From Cyanodermella asteris (taxonomy: Eukaryota > Ascomycota > Lecanoromycetes > Ostropales > Stictidaceae): DNA of 64,000 nucleotides. The translations under genes were made by a program, and so were the position numbers. Location of the stretch: positions 621,221 to 685,220 of the forward strand of contig UYJD01000001.1 of the NCBI GenBank assembly GCA_900618795.1, read 5' to 3'. The notes under the pieces are model-generated. The model was not told the DNA's origin. It did no database searches and saw nothing but the letters and a program-made list of their open reading frames with translations. Each line of letters starts with the position of its first letter. Positions within the stretch are counted from its first letter, which is position 1. Positions 20,801 to 30,400 of the stretch are shown here, one piece after another.

Positions 20801-20982
20801 CCAATGTAGTCCTCAAGTGTGGTTAGGAACTTGAAAAGGTATATCTCCTGTTGATCCGTACCGAGTGAGTGAAGCTGCTTGACATCCAGCTCAAACTCGG
20901 CAGCCTGAGTCTTCTCCTCGGAATTGGTCTTGTCTTCTGTCTGTGCATTGGCCGTAGATGGCCTGTCCTTCTCTTCTGCCAT
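14866..20982 (-). CDS. LAA1: LAA1/HEATR5 family HEAT-repeat protein, AP-1 accessory factor
   Basis: One uninterrupted frame of 2038 residues, close to the length of yeast Laa1. After a short charged N-terminus, the family start is visible (ELDVKQLHSLGTDQQEIYLFK), then RHAAAYCMGEVYKAAGD, VNAAWTLEQLS and ASCLASVFAKAF. Helical HEAT-type repeats continue almost to the end, for example VRKVAAQGLGRLCSSAG and TVHFWSIEALSQVAEAAG. In yeast and fission yeast (Sip1), this protein supports recruitment of the AP-1 clathrin adaptor and the traffic between trans-Golgi and endosomes. In animals HEATR5 also links to dynein. The C-terminus is a short Ala/Glu/Arg-rich tail. The absence of any intron over 6.1 kb is unusual beside its intron-bearing neighbours. 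It is divergent from the TACO1-like gene over 350 bp. Confidence 0.93.
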   Translation of the reverse strand: MAEEKDRPSTANAQTEDKTNSEEKTQAAEFELDVKQLHSLGTDQQEIYLFKFLTTLEDYIGGLETAELNARQQDLKKELFKVLSLSTPAPTRAVRNTVGRCLSLILGRGDRKVLFQTITDLGDLMSSGKADKSARNRHAAAYCMGEVYKAAGDSAIQLSGLACSALLKLCKNSSSYTGIRAAVFRALGKVVVVVNRSLDEPIVRDIYKQSRNALSADKSHLVQVNAAWTLEQLSMKTTHFDNPTDFESLKTTIWKVFDSHSPAVRHAVASCLASVFAKAFSEEETRAAAAPVQKTSKKTKRQSAMPGKSLEDDEDEVAARLASPAPKSKPVLVLELSLQEMLKELNAIYIKSSTNNKGRAMITVCYEKLFCRLKPGVVESNFSTIANHFLVGLLNNSYIIYHRYRLLLTRRYVQKLLADVIGGQIFGESGQLNAARTLLNEILKNYPKVLKEKAEPSKITLTGTLDAMGSLIKTLGSAFNPLADSCRDTLAQVLQHPSYTVQVHASYCFRFLSAGCPNQLIPSASVCLNNLQRELGLLSTERTASRKSIGFANGTAAVLATSSMHPIYSSLEISSKVLSQATASLKAAASSELRVSGTHVQVAFILIGGLMSLGPNFVKTHLSQLLLMWRNALPKPIPKENVKRQTAEINYLMFIRECALGSVLTFLEFNGRLLTTDVSKRIATMLQNTVEFLDDLPTVRSDKDSGSGITPSLQLHDLVQMTRRRVLQCLTRIAIFSPYASGEILAQSTLVTFALECFAEPDFGKISLGTSIATSAGNFESVWDMADNSGYGISGLIRGFRVKALPGDKNPDHGDEVPWYSRNLDDADEFLLSPVCGAREHDSVTMMLPGKDQWQDRPDPPATEVVNAAIVLFGTALPLQDHKIQESVIQQLLTYLTAKSLAKEPGRRAAIVVNAALALLAALRVSLGETSANPGSLKVGTVRKGIEDILRTLVVDSDQYVRKVAAQGLGRLCSSAGNESTSSIINTLVDTIIHNADASSRAGCASALGEIHANVGGMAASFHLKRIHQVLMSLCNDTHPTVHFWSIEALSQVAEAAGLTFSGYMLPTLGMLAKSWISDSHSAEADNTNTSNAEIELSSAAAMASSVASLISVLGPDIQDMTKPRELILALLGQFEVDESVLVRGKALECWGHIFLYAPSYLDLRKYIQQLQSGLDIPELHDVAAAGLQNLMQKNANGVIAAAPEGLDEVVWNKLSDPTEEGTIKKILLAWLDQTGLSRTAYWITRYQTVLTKTTSRTDASAEDKDKAQDIPAVDEEVAGFNVGQAKDGEDAQAANQELLGWRIRVFALDCLNELFATCAKDVHGSAGSSAGNILQAKLPDIIRLAFLASTDSIVALRVRGLQLVDQVLKTFGRTPDPDFSEALLLEQYQAQISSALTPAFSSDSSPELASTAIGVCATFIATGLVKDVEKMGRILKLQVSALGSLASKSDGPTIGDLSSLSSNAQTMVKMAVLSGWAELQVASTEQKYLTEVVQPHVATLTPLWLESLQEFARLRFEPDISSSMASAAGDPLDVIYAAFNRQTLLEFYQETWLIIVDAIASLIDSDSGFVFAALDKKEAQDTNGAKIANLDYRDEPVAFFFVLFGIAFEALMTRSETDPAKVQEETLEILQAMRKILRPAVAGNAIYQDNVFSEAVELLTRLVLTEGLLVQQAVVDISRNLCLSHPSAAAARGEPQDLSDDIEQLFELTKIIVQALKGVLPNIGESKGAQRFDASPEATALILSSMNALADVAKIFPEMIRGDLHACIINTFTTILGTGACQEVIVPKALLIFKRFILSMVEDVEDIPDIGDQIRNCLKRFRMILAIAQRRETDASLPCAKNTLIAATMVLTGGAEALPANEETVFKMLDDILDCVGDVGLGKTAANCLRSLILVENKSDTGQVIATYLLPRILHFLIDDAQKDREGSRPVLTQAISTYTGTVDLQQATALLCVLIPAILQRARVEGKGAYPEIAARLLGLAGANPSAFKGIMASLENEQRSFMQEVMREGGLGARKPSRSEASAEPTIALKFNFGN

Positions 20983-21332
20983 GATGCCAGTGTCCTCCGC
21001 GACGAAAGGGGTTCCGTTGCCGCACCTTCGTGGGCGACCTTCGCTACAAGTGGGATGACAGGAGCTCGCAAGCCTTGTGTGGGTCAGAAACGGTTCCGCT
21101 TGTGAGGCGTCCAGTAAGACCCCTAAACCCGCCCACCAAATGACCCCCTAAGCGAATGAGCTAGGCAGGCCAGCTCGGTGTGGCCCAGCTGAAGATGCCA
21201 CCCAAAGTGGACTTGGCATCATTGCCGGGATGGCTCAGATGACTTTCGGAGCTTGTCTCCTACTAGGTACCGAAGGAATAATTTCGAAGCTTTCTCAGAG
21301 CTGCAACTTCGCAGCCATCACACAAAACCTGT
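20983..21332. promoter_or_regulatory. Short divergent promoter region, LAA1 and TACO1-like gene
   Basis: The 350 bp between two start codons in opposite directions must supply both core promoters. A CTACTAGGTACC word occurs near 21260. No strong TATA box was noticed. Confidence 0.5.
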
Positions 21333-22148
21333 ATGCATATCCTCACAAGACCGGGCTTGTTGAACGAGCTTGTTCTTCGTCAACGAGCTTCTCACCCACA
21401 TATTCGCCTCTTCTCGTCAGCATGTGTCACGTTCTCGGGACACAGCAGATGGTCCAAGATCAAACATGACAAAGCTAGAGCTGACGCTGGGCGGAGCAAA
21501 GAACGAAGCTATGTCTCCCGGGGCATCAAAGAAGCCTCAAAGTCAGGCGGACCCGATCCACGAACGAACCCTCGGCTGGCAGCCATGCTCGTCGAAGCCA
21601 AAAAGATTGACTTGCCAAAGGTCTTGATCGAGAAAGCCATTGCGCGTGGTCAAGGTTTATCATCGTCGGGCGCACCGCTCGAGTCTATCACGCTTGAGAT
21701 CATGATGCCCCCGGCAGTGGCTGGGATCTTGGAGGTGGAGACGGATAGTCGCGCGCGCACGCTACAAGACATCAAGCACATTTTGAGAGCCAATGGGGCC
21801 ACCATGACCCCTTGTGCCTACATGTTCGACAGACGGGGGAGGATCGTTCTCGGCTCTGGGAGCGATACAAGCGAAGAGCAGGTCCTTGAGCACGCCATCG
21901 AAGCTGGAGCTCTCGATGTTGAGAACGATGAAGAGGAAGGCTTCGTGGTCTGGACAGAGCCTGACCAGATGGCAGCAGTTGCTGAAGATCTGAGTAATGC
22001 CCTTCAGAGCCCAGCAAAGAGTCAGGATCTCGTCTACGTACCCAAAGAAGACGCAAAGGTTGAGGATGGAGGCGCAGAGCTCTCGGCGCTCATGTCCAAG
22101 CTACAAGAAGTCTCGGAGATCCAGGAGATATATCTCAACACAGGATGA
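21333..22148 (+). CDS. DPC29: TACO1/YebC (DUF28) mitochondrial translation factor
   Basis: A single-exon frame of 271 residues. The first 35-40 residues are basic and hydrophobic, consistent with mitochondrial import. The YebC/TACO1 signature follows at once: GHSRWSKIKHDKARADAGR, then LIEKAIARGQG, ITLEIMMPPAVAGILEVETDSR, ILRANGATMTP, MFDRRGRIVLG and the C-terminal EAGALDVENDEEEGFVVWTEP. In mammals TACO1 promotes synthesis of COX1. Yeast Dpc29 (YGR021W) associates with mitochondrial ribosomes, and recent work on YebC-type proteins links them to translation of proline-rich stretches. The ATG at 21333 gives a family-typical presequence. Confidence 0.92.
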   Translation: MHILTRPGLLNELVLRQRASHPHIRLFSSACVTFSGHSRWSKIKHDKARADAGRSKERSYVSRGIKEASKSGGPDPRTNPRLAAMLVEAKKIDLPKVLIEKAIARGQGLSSSGAPLESITLEIMMPPAVAGILEVETDSRARTLQDIKHILRANGATMTPCAYMFDRRGRIVLGSGSDTSEEQVLEHAIEAGALDVENDEEEGFVVWTEPDQMAAVAEDLSNALQSPAKSQDLVYVPKEDAKVEDGGAELSALMSKLQEVSEIQEIYLNTG

Positions 22149-22937
22149 ATCGTGTACGACGGCATCCTACCAGGACTCCGACGACATTGTTGACCAGCAA
22201 GCATTGAAGTACTGACGAACAATGAGTAAGTGACAATCCCTCATGCAGCATCCTATTTTTTTCCTGCAAAGATGACACATCTTCGTAATCCCAGCTCACT
22301 CAGACACACAAAGTGTGGTTGCTGAGAAAGCGATTCTACTTCCTGACTTCGGCTCAAGCTTCTTAATCCTACTGCCCAAACGAACCAAGAATGGTGTGCT
22401 GACATTATCCAGCAATTCTCGTCGAAGTTTGACCGTTGACCAAAATCCCAATCTCGGCTGGCCACGGTACACTGCCACAATAACCTCGTTTGGGTCATTT
22501 CTCATGATCCCGATGTGGGACGACCCGCAAGCGACTGCGACCATTGCATTTGGCAATATCGCTGGTTTTCGCAGCATGCGAAATTGAACAACAATGACAG
22601 CAGCACGACATGTCTGACTCAAATTGAGATGCCGAAACTATATGTCTATCCGGCACGTGTCTTGACTGAGACAACAAAACCCCGTCAAATAAGGGCGTGC
22701 CAAAACAGGAGAGGTGGCACAAAGGTCCGCAACCTTCGAATCGAGCCGGCCCCTGACTGCAGGGCGTCAGCGATCCTGCAGCTCAACATACGCGCTTTTG
22801 ATTATCTCCACTCCCATGTTGACAATTTATGTTTGAATCATAATCCATGAGCCACTTTCGACAGATGTATATGCAGAAAATAATTTACATGATCATTACT
22901 TCGTACAGCCGTGAAATTGAGAATGATACAATCGAAA
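22149..22937. other. Convergent intergenic region
   Basis: Lies between two genes pointing at each other. It is longer than needed for 3' UTRs. Short frames only, nothing recognised. Confidence 0.45.
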
Positions 22938-24425
22938 TTACTGAGCCCTTGGAACCACCGGATCCAGCGGCGGTGACGGTTGCGCCGGCGACGGAGGAGG
23001 GAACAAACTGTACCGCGAATGTCCCGTCCTCGTACTGGCAAGCGAGGTCGTCGACTGCGCCCTGCAAAGTCCTCTTCGACCTGCAATCGACGTCTCGGAT
23101 CCCCTGCGCACCGGCTCCATGGCCACCGGCTCGGGTGGCAAGGGAATTTCGGGTAACGCCGTCTTCACCTCTTCCTCTTCACTGGACCACCCCGAGGCGC
23201 CCTCGACCGTGATGTTTACTGATTTCATGATTTTCAAACCCCTAGTCGTGTGACCCTCGAGTGGCAGCTCGAGGCTGTTTCCTCTTGTTGTATTGTGGCT
23301 TCTGCTGAAGGGCTTTGGCTCCGCACTGACCTCGACCTCCATAGTAGCCGGCTCACCAACCGATTCCTTTGCGAACCAAGTTCCCGGTCCAGCTTCGGCG
23401 TCCAGAGCCCCCGTAGTGGCAGTGGCGTCCGTGTCCGACTCGGGATTCGAGCCGCCAGAGCGGAAGCCATACGAGGGCTTGCTGTTGCGGTATTGTGCAC
23501 TCGTATACTGGGACGCACGGCGCTTGGTGGCCAAGGTCTTGATCATAGGTGCATTAGCAATGATGACGGCGAGATTCCGCTCCAGCATGTCGCAGATATA
23601 ACGCGGCACGAGGATCCAAGTCATGTCGACAATGACGAGGAAGCGATATGCGTAGGTGAGGCTGACGATGGCAACGACGGTGACGAGTAGACCGCTACCA
23701 ACGAGGGCTTGAATAAATGCCTTGTTCCGTTTCCCGATGCTGCGGACGTTGCGCAGGAAGTACAAAGGGGACAGCGAGTAGAGAAGGTCGGTGGCGACGT
23801 TGAAGCCGCCGATGGCGTAGAGGATCCCGAGGAATTTCCAGACATCGGGGAAGGGGCCCGGCGAGGTCGGGTCCCAGATCTTGCTGAGAGGTTGAGGCAC
23901 GGTTTGAGTGGCCCAAAGGATGACGCAGAGACAGCCCAGAAGGACGGTGATGGACATGGTGACGGTGGTCAGGCGGTAGAGCTTGCGGTGGGTTCCTTCG
24001 ATGAGGCTCAGGATGAGGAAGGCGATTGACATTTTGCTGCCGAGATTGGCGATGACGCCAAGGGGAACGATGAGCATTGCGTATTTGTTGGCCATGATGC
24101 AGTCTTCGACCCCGAGGAACTGGGTGTGTCTGCCAAAGCCATGGTAAATGGCGATGAACTGGAAAACGTTGGCAACGAAATTGACAATCTGTGGTCTCGT
24201 TAGATGTTGAAGAGCCGGAGTTCTGGCTGGACTCACTGTGCTGAAAAGTATGGCGCAATCATCTTTGCGCATCTTGACCTGGTACTTCCACTTTACCAGA
24301 AATCTGAAGATGGTGCTTGTGATACTGCCGACCGTACACAGTACCAGACATGTGTATATACCCGGCTGTATGCTCTCATCTGAGAGATATGGATTGAACT
24401 CGGGTGCGAAGAGAGTTCCCGCCAT
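22938..24425 (-). CDS. Fungal rhodopsin-domain (PTH11-related) integral membrane protein
   Basis: Two exons on the minus strand, 24425..24237 and 24188..22938, give 479 residues. The intron (48 nt, GTGAGT, CTAAC, CACAG) is a multiple of three without stops, so the frame also reads through it. The spliced product joins CAILFST to IVNFVANVFQ and keeps the second membrane span intact. Seven hydrophobic segments fill residues 20-275, with the family marks KDDCAILF, YHGFGRHTQFLG, SKMSIAFLILSL and a Cys/Trp pair (CLCVILWATQ). Such proteins are plentiful in Pezizomycotina, and Pth11 acts as a surface-sensing receptor in Magnaporthe. This one lacks an evident CFEM domain. The cytosolic tail of about 200 residues is Ser/Pro/Glu-rich and probably disordered. 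No ligand can be inferred. Confidence 0.88.
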   Translation of the reverse strand: MAGTLFAPEFNPYLSDESIQPGIYTCLVLCTVGSITSTIFRFLVKWKYQVKMRKDDCAILFSTVSPARTPALQHLTRPQIVNFVANVFQFIAIYHGFGRHTQFLGVEDCIMANKYAMLIVPLGVIANLGSKMSIAFLILSLIEGTHRKLYRLTTVTMSITVLLGCLCVILWATQTVPQPLSKIWDPTSPGPFPDVWKFLGILYAIGGFNVATDLLYSLSPLYFLRNVRSIGKRNKAFIQALVGSGLLVTVVAIVSLTYAYRFLVIVDMTWILVPRYICDMLERNLAVIIANAPMIKTLATKRRASQYTSAQYRNSKPSYGFRSGGSNPESDTDATATTGALDAEAGPGTWFAKESVGEPATMEVEVSAEPKPFSRSHNTTRGNSLELPLEGHTTRGLKIMKSVNITVEGASGWSSEEEEVKTALPEIPLPPEPVAMEPVRRGSETSIAGRRGLCRAQSTTSLASTRTGHSRYSLFPPPSPAQPSPPLDPVVPRAQ

Positions 24426-27400
24426 AGTGCTGTGAGGACAAAGTTGATCGAGGACAAGAAATCACAAACACGTTCAGGCGCTCTCAAAGGGGTCCTTTGT
24501 GTTAGGAAAAGTCTTCGGGGGCGAATGATTATGCGAAGGGACACGTTCATATTAATCTTCGCCAATTGTTGTGACAACATGCATCACGCTCCTCCAGCGG
24601 CTGCGCTGCTGTAGGGACTTCCTGCGTTTGCCGTCGGAATCCACTTCACTCGCCTCATCCGAAGGGCCACTGCATGGCGTCTTCCCTGTCTGGCCAAAGA
24701 TCTTCGGGCAGAAGACTGGGGGGCAGTGAATGTGAGAAATATTCATGCTCATTGACATGCAAGATTAGGACATTACAGGCCAAAAGAGCTTAGACATAGT
24801 GCTCGTCCGCATACATGTCTTTGGTCGACCAACATCGCAGTATGCAGGTAAACAAAGGGACTAATCTGGCATCAGCACACAGGCTGTACAAAGGGATGGG
24901 AACAGGGAAAGAGTATTTAGCGGAACGAGGTGCATGCTGCAGTCTGCATACGAAAACTTGACGGGCTCACAGAAAACAAGAATGAGCTCAGGTCCAAGCC
25001 TGCAGGGTAGCCACGGTGGCGTGGTTGTAGTCTTGTAGAGGCCCACGATCGCGCGTGCGACTGTCTCAGGTCCCTTCGTGGAGTTTGCAAGCAAGTGGAG
25101 GTCGACTATCGCTGCAAGCAAACGATAGCGTTGCCGTTCCGGAACCTAGACGCGCGGATTCCGGAGCCAGATGTTGCTGCCAAACGATGCCGTTCTGGGA
25201 GATTGACTTTCTGACAACTCCTGTCAGCCATGCAAAATAAGCTGCGCACGCGCACGCGATCGTGCTCTCATGAGTTCGTCGACATGTCGCTGGATTAGGG
25301 CAAAGGATTTTCAAGACTTCTGGCAGATCAGCTCGAGGACTTGGAGCAGGATCCTAGAAGATGGAGACGCGTCGGTTCAACTTCGGGGAGGTATCCAGTG
25401 CATAGGTTTGGTATGGTGTGTTCGTGCAGCACGGTGAACACAGCCATCACTCTGAACGCAGGCTTGATGGTGACTTGCTTAGACGTGCTGTCTGCATCAT
25501 TAAAGCGCTTCATTCGGACTGTGTTTTCGTGAGCAAGTATCACGTTCCATGACAATCACTTTCTCCAGACGGTGCCTCGAAGCGGCGCAGACAGAACGCA
25601 GGGCAACGAACTCGACTCGAGCAAACGGAGACGACTTGCTTTTGGAAAGCAGGTCCGAGACACATCGATGGCGCGCGTGCATGACAAGGAGGTACGCACA
25701 ACTTAATGTCGAAGGCGCTGTAGAGGAGGCTCGATGCCAAGGCAGGGCAAGATCTCGACCCCTGCAAGATCTGACTTCCCGAATCCGATCTTTCCCCGCC
25801 CCAACGAGAGCATGGCCTTCTCTTTCCAGTTAACGTTCAGCCTTCCCCAGGATGAAGGTTTCGGGAAGCCAAGTTGCGCCATGGGCCTCTGTAACCACCG
25901 ACGTTTGCCGCGACCATTGCTCAGACGTGAATTCTGACCATCTGACGGCTGCTGCAGTCTCTCCTCGTCCTTCCGAAATGTGCCCTCCATCCATTCCGCA
26001 CAATATTGTCCAGCAGATTACTCGATCGCTTTTTCGAGCTCACGCGCTGACTTCAGAGATTGCACTATGTACTAAATATCAGTGTGTGTTCGCTGAAAGG
26101 AGCTGTGCAGAGTATGCTCGTCACGGTACGCTTAGAAACCTTATGAAGGGCGGAAAGATAGGCTACCTGTACCGACGACTAACGTAGACTGCATCTTAGC
26201 TCACGTACACATTTGATTAGACTGGACTGCGGTGGGCAGACTGGAACCGTTGCAGAAACACTTGGTTGCTGGGGATACTGCAGAATCGATGATTGAGGTG
26301 ATAATCTAGGCAAGTTGGATAAGCGTTGTCAAATCTGCGGAGCCGGTCGATGAGGTTTGACAACAGTGCTGGACATCTCTCGGCATTCGACGACCGGTTG
26401 TCCAGGAGAGGTCATTGCTACTAGCTCTGAGATTGCTGTACATATCGATATGCCAAATTTCGTTCTCGCCGAGATACTGGCGTGCGGCGAAACGCAAAGA
26501 GGTGGTCGGCCCTCACCGCATACAGGGAAAAATAGCGTCATCATTCGGCTTCGAATTCGTAGATAGGTATTCGCTTCAGGTCATCACATTTTACTTTGCA
26601 TCATATACTTCTTCTCCATCAATCGCCCTGTGAGAGCACACAGTCTCGATCTGTCATGGATCGATCATTACGGAACGTCTGTTTCTGACAAGCTCCCTTT
26701 GATCCTTCGCTATTCTCATCGTCGTGTCTCGAGGCCGTTCAATTCGTGTGCAGTCCTCACTGGCCTGAGATCACTTGTCTAACGACGAAGGTCCTGTTGC
26801 TGTTGGCGGACGATAGCCGTAACAGAGACTGACTGTTCGTTCTGTCAAACGAAGAGCCTCCTGAGAATAAAGTGAGTCTAGAGCGGCATACGTATTTCGA
26901 GGGATCGCAATACCTTGCCTGGGAACACTGATTAGACAGACTGTAGATTGGTGGTTGTAGAACGAAGTCATTGCGCCCGATCGTTCTTGCATCTGCAGAT
27001 TCGTCTGGTATTGCATTTTTGTGGCGATGGGAAAGACTGGTTGGATGACGCAACGCACTTTTAATGCCAATGTTAGATTGTGGTGAGGTGTGAATGTCGA
27101 AGTTGAAGTGCCGGGTAGTACGGAGAACAGGTCACTATATACTTACTCCATGCCATACACATGGCACTGTGAAATAGCACGAGCGGAGCGATCCTACAGT
27201 ATCCCTTTCGAAGCTTGGGAACGACACAAAGGACCAACGAGGGCCGAGCTCTGCAGCGAATCGTACTGTTCCAGGCGTCGGCGGGCTACATGGGCACGCG
27301 CCACCAGCGATTGCCACTCGCTGTAAAAATCAAGACCTGTCGGCGTGCATGAGCTGGCAGCAAGCTGATGAATTGCTCGAAGGTGCTGGTCATCCAATGA

Positions 27401-30400
27401 AGCGCATGGTAGCGTTGCAGTAATTGTTAATGTCTTTTGTCGACCGTGGATGAAGCGACGCTAGGTGCATGCGTGCATATATCCCGAAATCCGAGAGCAG
27501 CTTTGGGCAAATGGTGTGCGATGACGACCTGTTATCTCCACAACTTACCCTTGTGAGCAGCTGCTGTGGCGGACCAGGTTGTGTTTCGAGCCTCTCCCTG
27601 CACATCGATTGTCTGCGGTAGATCTTGCTAAGGATTGCCGACACGTGCCGCGGTGTCGAATGTCCTGCATACGATACAGCTCCTTGGGCAGATCTCAGTA
27701 AACCGCAGACAAGCTCAACATGGGCTCAGCTCAACCCAGAGGCAGTCAATCTCGCCAGAATTTGGCTTTTGAGTTGGCGGGAATTTGGGTCAAAAGACGC
27801 TTACAGGAACTCAACGGCCCACTCTCTGGCGCATCGTAGTCACAGTGGCATCTTTGTTAATACCTAGTGTGGTTCTCTTGGAATCATTGCCCTCCAGCTC
27901 TTTGTCGCATGGAGTGCTCGCGGTAGCGCATACAATGCTCTGTACTTTGACCCCTCTGCCGCGTTCGGAGCTTCATCAGATTCTCTGATATTCCAGAGTA
28001 AGAGCACAGAAACAGATGCCTGCTTCGATTCAACTACAGACCTGCGGCATGTCAACGGTTCGATCTCCTGGCCGAATGACGTTGATCGGCTTGCACGAAT
28101 CGCCGGTGGATCGTGAAGCTTGCTCTCTGATCTGACCTTTCCAATTGCGTCCTTGGCAGGATGTGGACCTGCTTCGAATCGACAGTTGAGGAATCACCTG
28201 AAGCGGCTTTATGCAACCCGCATCGGGGCTACACAGCGGGGTCATCAGAGATGCAGCCATACACAGCCACGGAGACGGCGACTGACGAAGCTTCTTGGAT
28301 CTCCACAACGAGCTTGTTCCAAGTCTCGTCAGTATCGTGTCAGTCCTCAGTAGTGCAGGACGTCGGAAGCCACACAAGAGGGGCTATTGACTAGGGTGTG
28401 GTTGGTGGGCTTGACGGCCCGTTCCCAAATGCGACAGCTCTGTCCACGTCTGGTTAGAACAATTCCGGGGCGCTTAGATGGCTTCGCAAGGCAGAACGAA
28501 CGTTTGCTTCATTTAGACTTTCTAGAGCAACGTTGTGGGGCTTGTGGTCACTTGAGTGGGTCGAATAAGGTCGATTCGCCAGCTCGGGCAGATCTGTGGT
28601 ACGGAATATCGGCTTTGTCGGCCGCCCACCAAAGTTCCGCCGGGCCCTGCCGAAAGCCCATCTGTGTGGGCTGTTTCTTATTTTCTCATGGCTTTACTGC
28701 CTGTACATCGTCGTTTCCAACCCACGAGCCATCCAGCCGATAGTCCAGATGTTACCCAGCTGATTCTCGGGTGCACGTACATTCATGATAATAAGACATG
28801 GCAGGCCAGCCGTGACAGAACGCACTGCCCCCAGCACGTATATGCTTGAGGACGGCTTTCGATGCGAAGATGCATTCCGGCGCTTCTCTACTTCAGATAG
28901 CAATCGATTTAGCACAGACATCATGCTCGGGTGTAGAGACTGTTCTTCAATCTGTGCAAGCCAGCTGTTTCCAGGGCTTGTAGGTACCGCGCGAAACCCA
29001 GTTGTAGAATGCAGACGTAATTCTTTATACGATGCTGCATTAATGATTTCGAAGAAATTGTCCAACGATTTGGCACGGACCGGCTCTGCGCCTGTCCGGC
29101 GACAGCGGGGCCTTTATCTTGAGTATGAATAAGGCACCTATTCAAGGAGATGATAGGCCAAAGTTGCCCCAGCTTCTTCGACTTTCCAATAATTTGTACT
29201 TGGTAGCGTCTATCTTGAGACCCGCCTCTACCAATCGCCCCTTGGAGAGCATCACACCTGTTTCAAATCCTGCTTGCTCATGCCTCAATGACGAGGTAAG
29301 GGCGGGTTGTGAAGCAACGCAGGGCTGCCTAAGGCGGGGAAACACGACAAGTCCACGTGTTTCCAGACGCCGTCCATGTCATTTGAGGTTCGATTAGGGT
29401 TCAGGCGATACCGAGCTCATAGCACCACTTTCCTACGCTGACATCACGATGAAAGACTTAGATGTGTCTACATGCGAGTCAACAAGCAGCACGGTCAGCG
29501 CTAGTAACCACGACGGCGATGGCTTTGCATACGACAAATCGATGGCCTGGAACGCCAGCTGGTGACCATGAGACCGGGAAACGCAAACAAGGGCGCGCAC
29601 CTGAAACGTCAGGCTATTCGTTTTCGTGGTTCAACATGGCACAGCATCACAAAGTGGTTGCTCCTGCTGCGCTTCGCTTCCAAACGCATAGCTTGCCGCG
29701 CATTTGGAGGATAGACGATGGAACAGAAACCGCCTGTCGGCGCCAGCAGGACCTGGTCGTACGAAGATGCTGCGTCAGCGTCGTACGATGCCCATGGTAG
29801 ACTTGATCTGGGAAATTAATCTCGTCGAATATCACAAAGCACCCAGGCACAACCAATAGAAGGTTGTGAGAATTGCTCCTCGACTGTGGTGAGGACGTCA
29901 GCACGTAATTAATGAAGTACCACTTTAGCAGCCCCCTTCAAAATACAGTAGCTTGGCCTCAGCTGTGGGGCTTGTACGCTGAGGGAGAGCCGTGGAATAG
30001 TGGCGAGCCAAACCTAAGCCGGTTTTCCAAGATAGCGTAGATTGGGGTGCTGGGGAAACGATTACGAGACTGAGCGGTATAGCATCTCGGTGGAGTGATC
30101 GATACATGGACTGTGGCGGCCCCGTTGGCGTCGTTGCGGACATGCTCCACGCTCCGACCCAGGAATAGCATCACGGCCCGTAACAGGCGTGCGGCTCTCG
30201 CTCGTGTGTGCAGCAAGCTCGTGAGATAAGGCGCGATAGTGGTGTCTGGTGTGCGCCCGTGTGCATGGCAACGCGAATGCCGGCGGAGCCATGCCGGAAG
30301 CAGCAAATTTGCAGAAGAGGCACGCGTCACGGCGAAGGAAGCAATTTCGGCGCGGCGGTAGAAGGGAGGTCGGAGGCTGTGAGCTTCTCCGTTCACGAGA

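Noticed and set aside
22923-24425. Possible microbial-type light-driven pump function for the rhodopsin-domain gene
   Set aside because: No retinal-binding lysine motif of the opsin family is visible; the motifs fit the fungal PTH11-related domain instead.
26771-27070. 99-codon frame on the minus strand
   Set aside because: Looks balanced in composition but has no signal peptide, domain or neighbour exon, and overlaps another frame on the same strand.
28694-29065. 123-codon frame on the minus strand in the gene-free stretch
   Set aside because: Somewhat protein-like in composition, but starts without a true ATG at its first codon and shows no recognised motif or splice partners.
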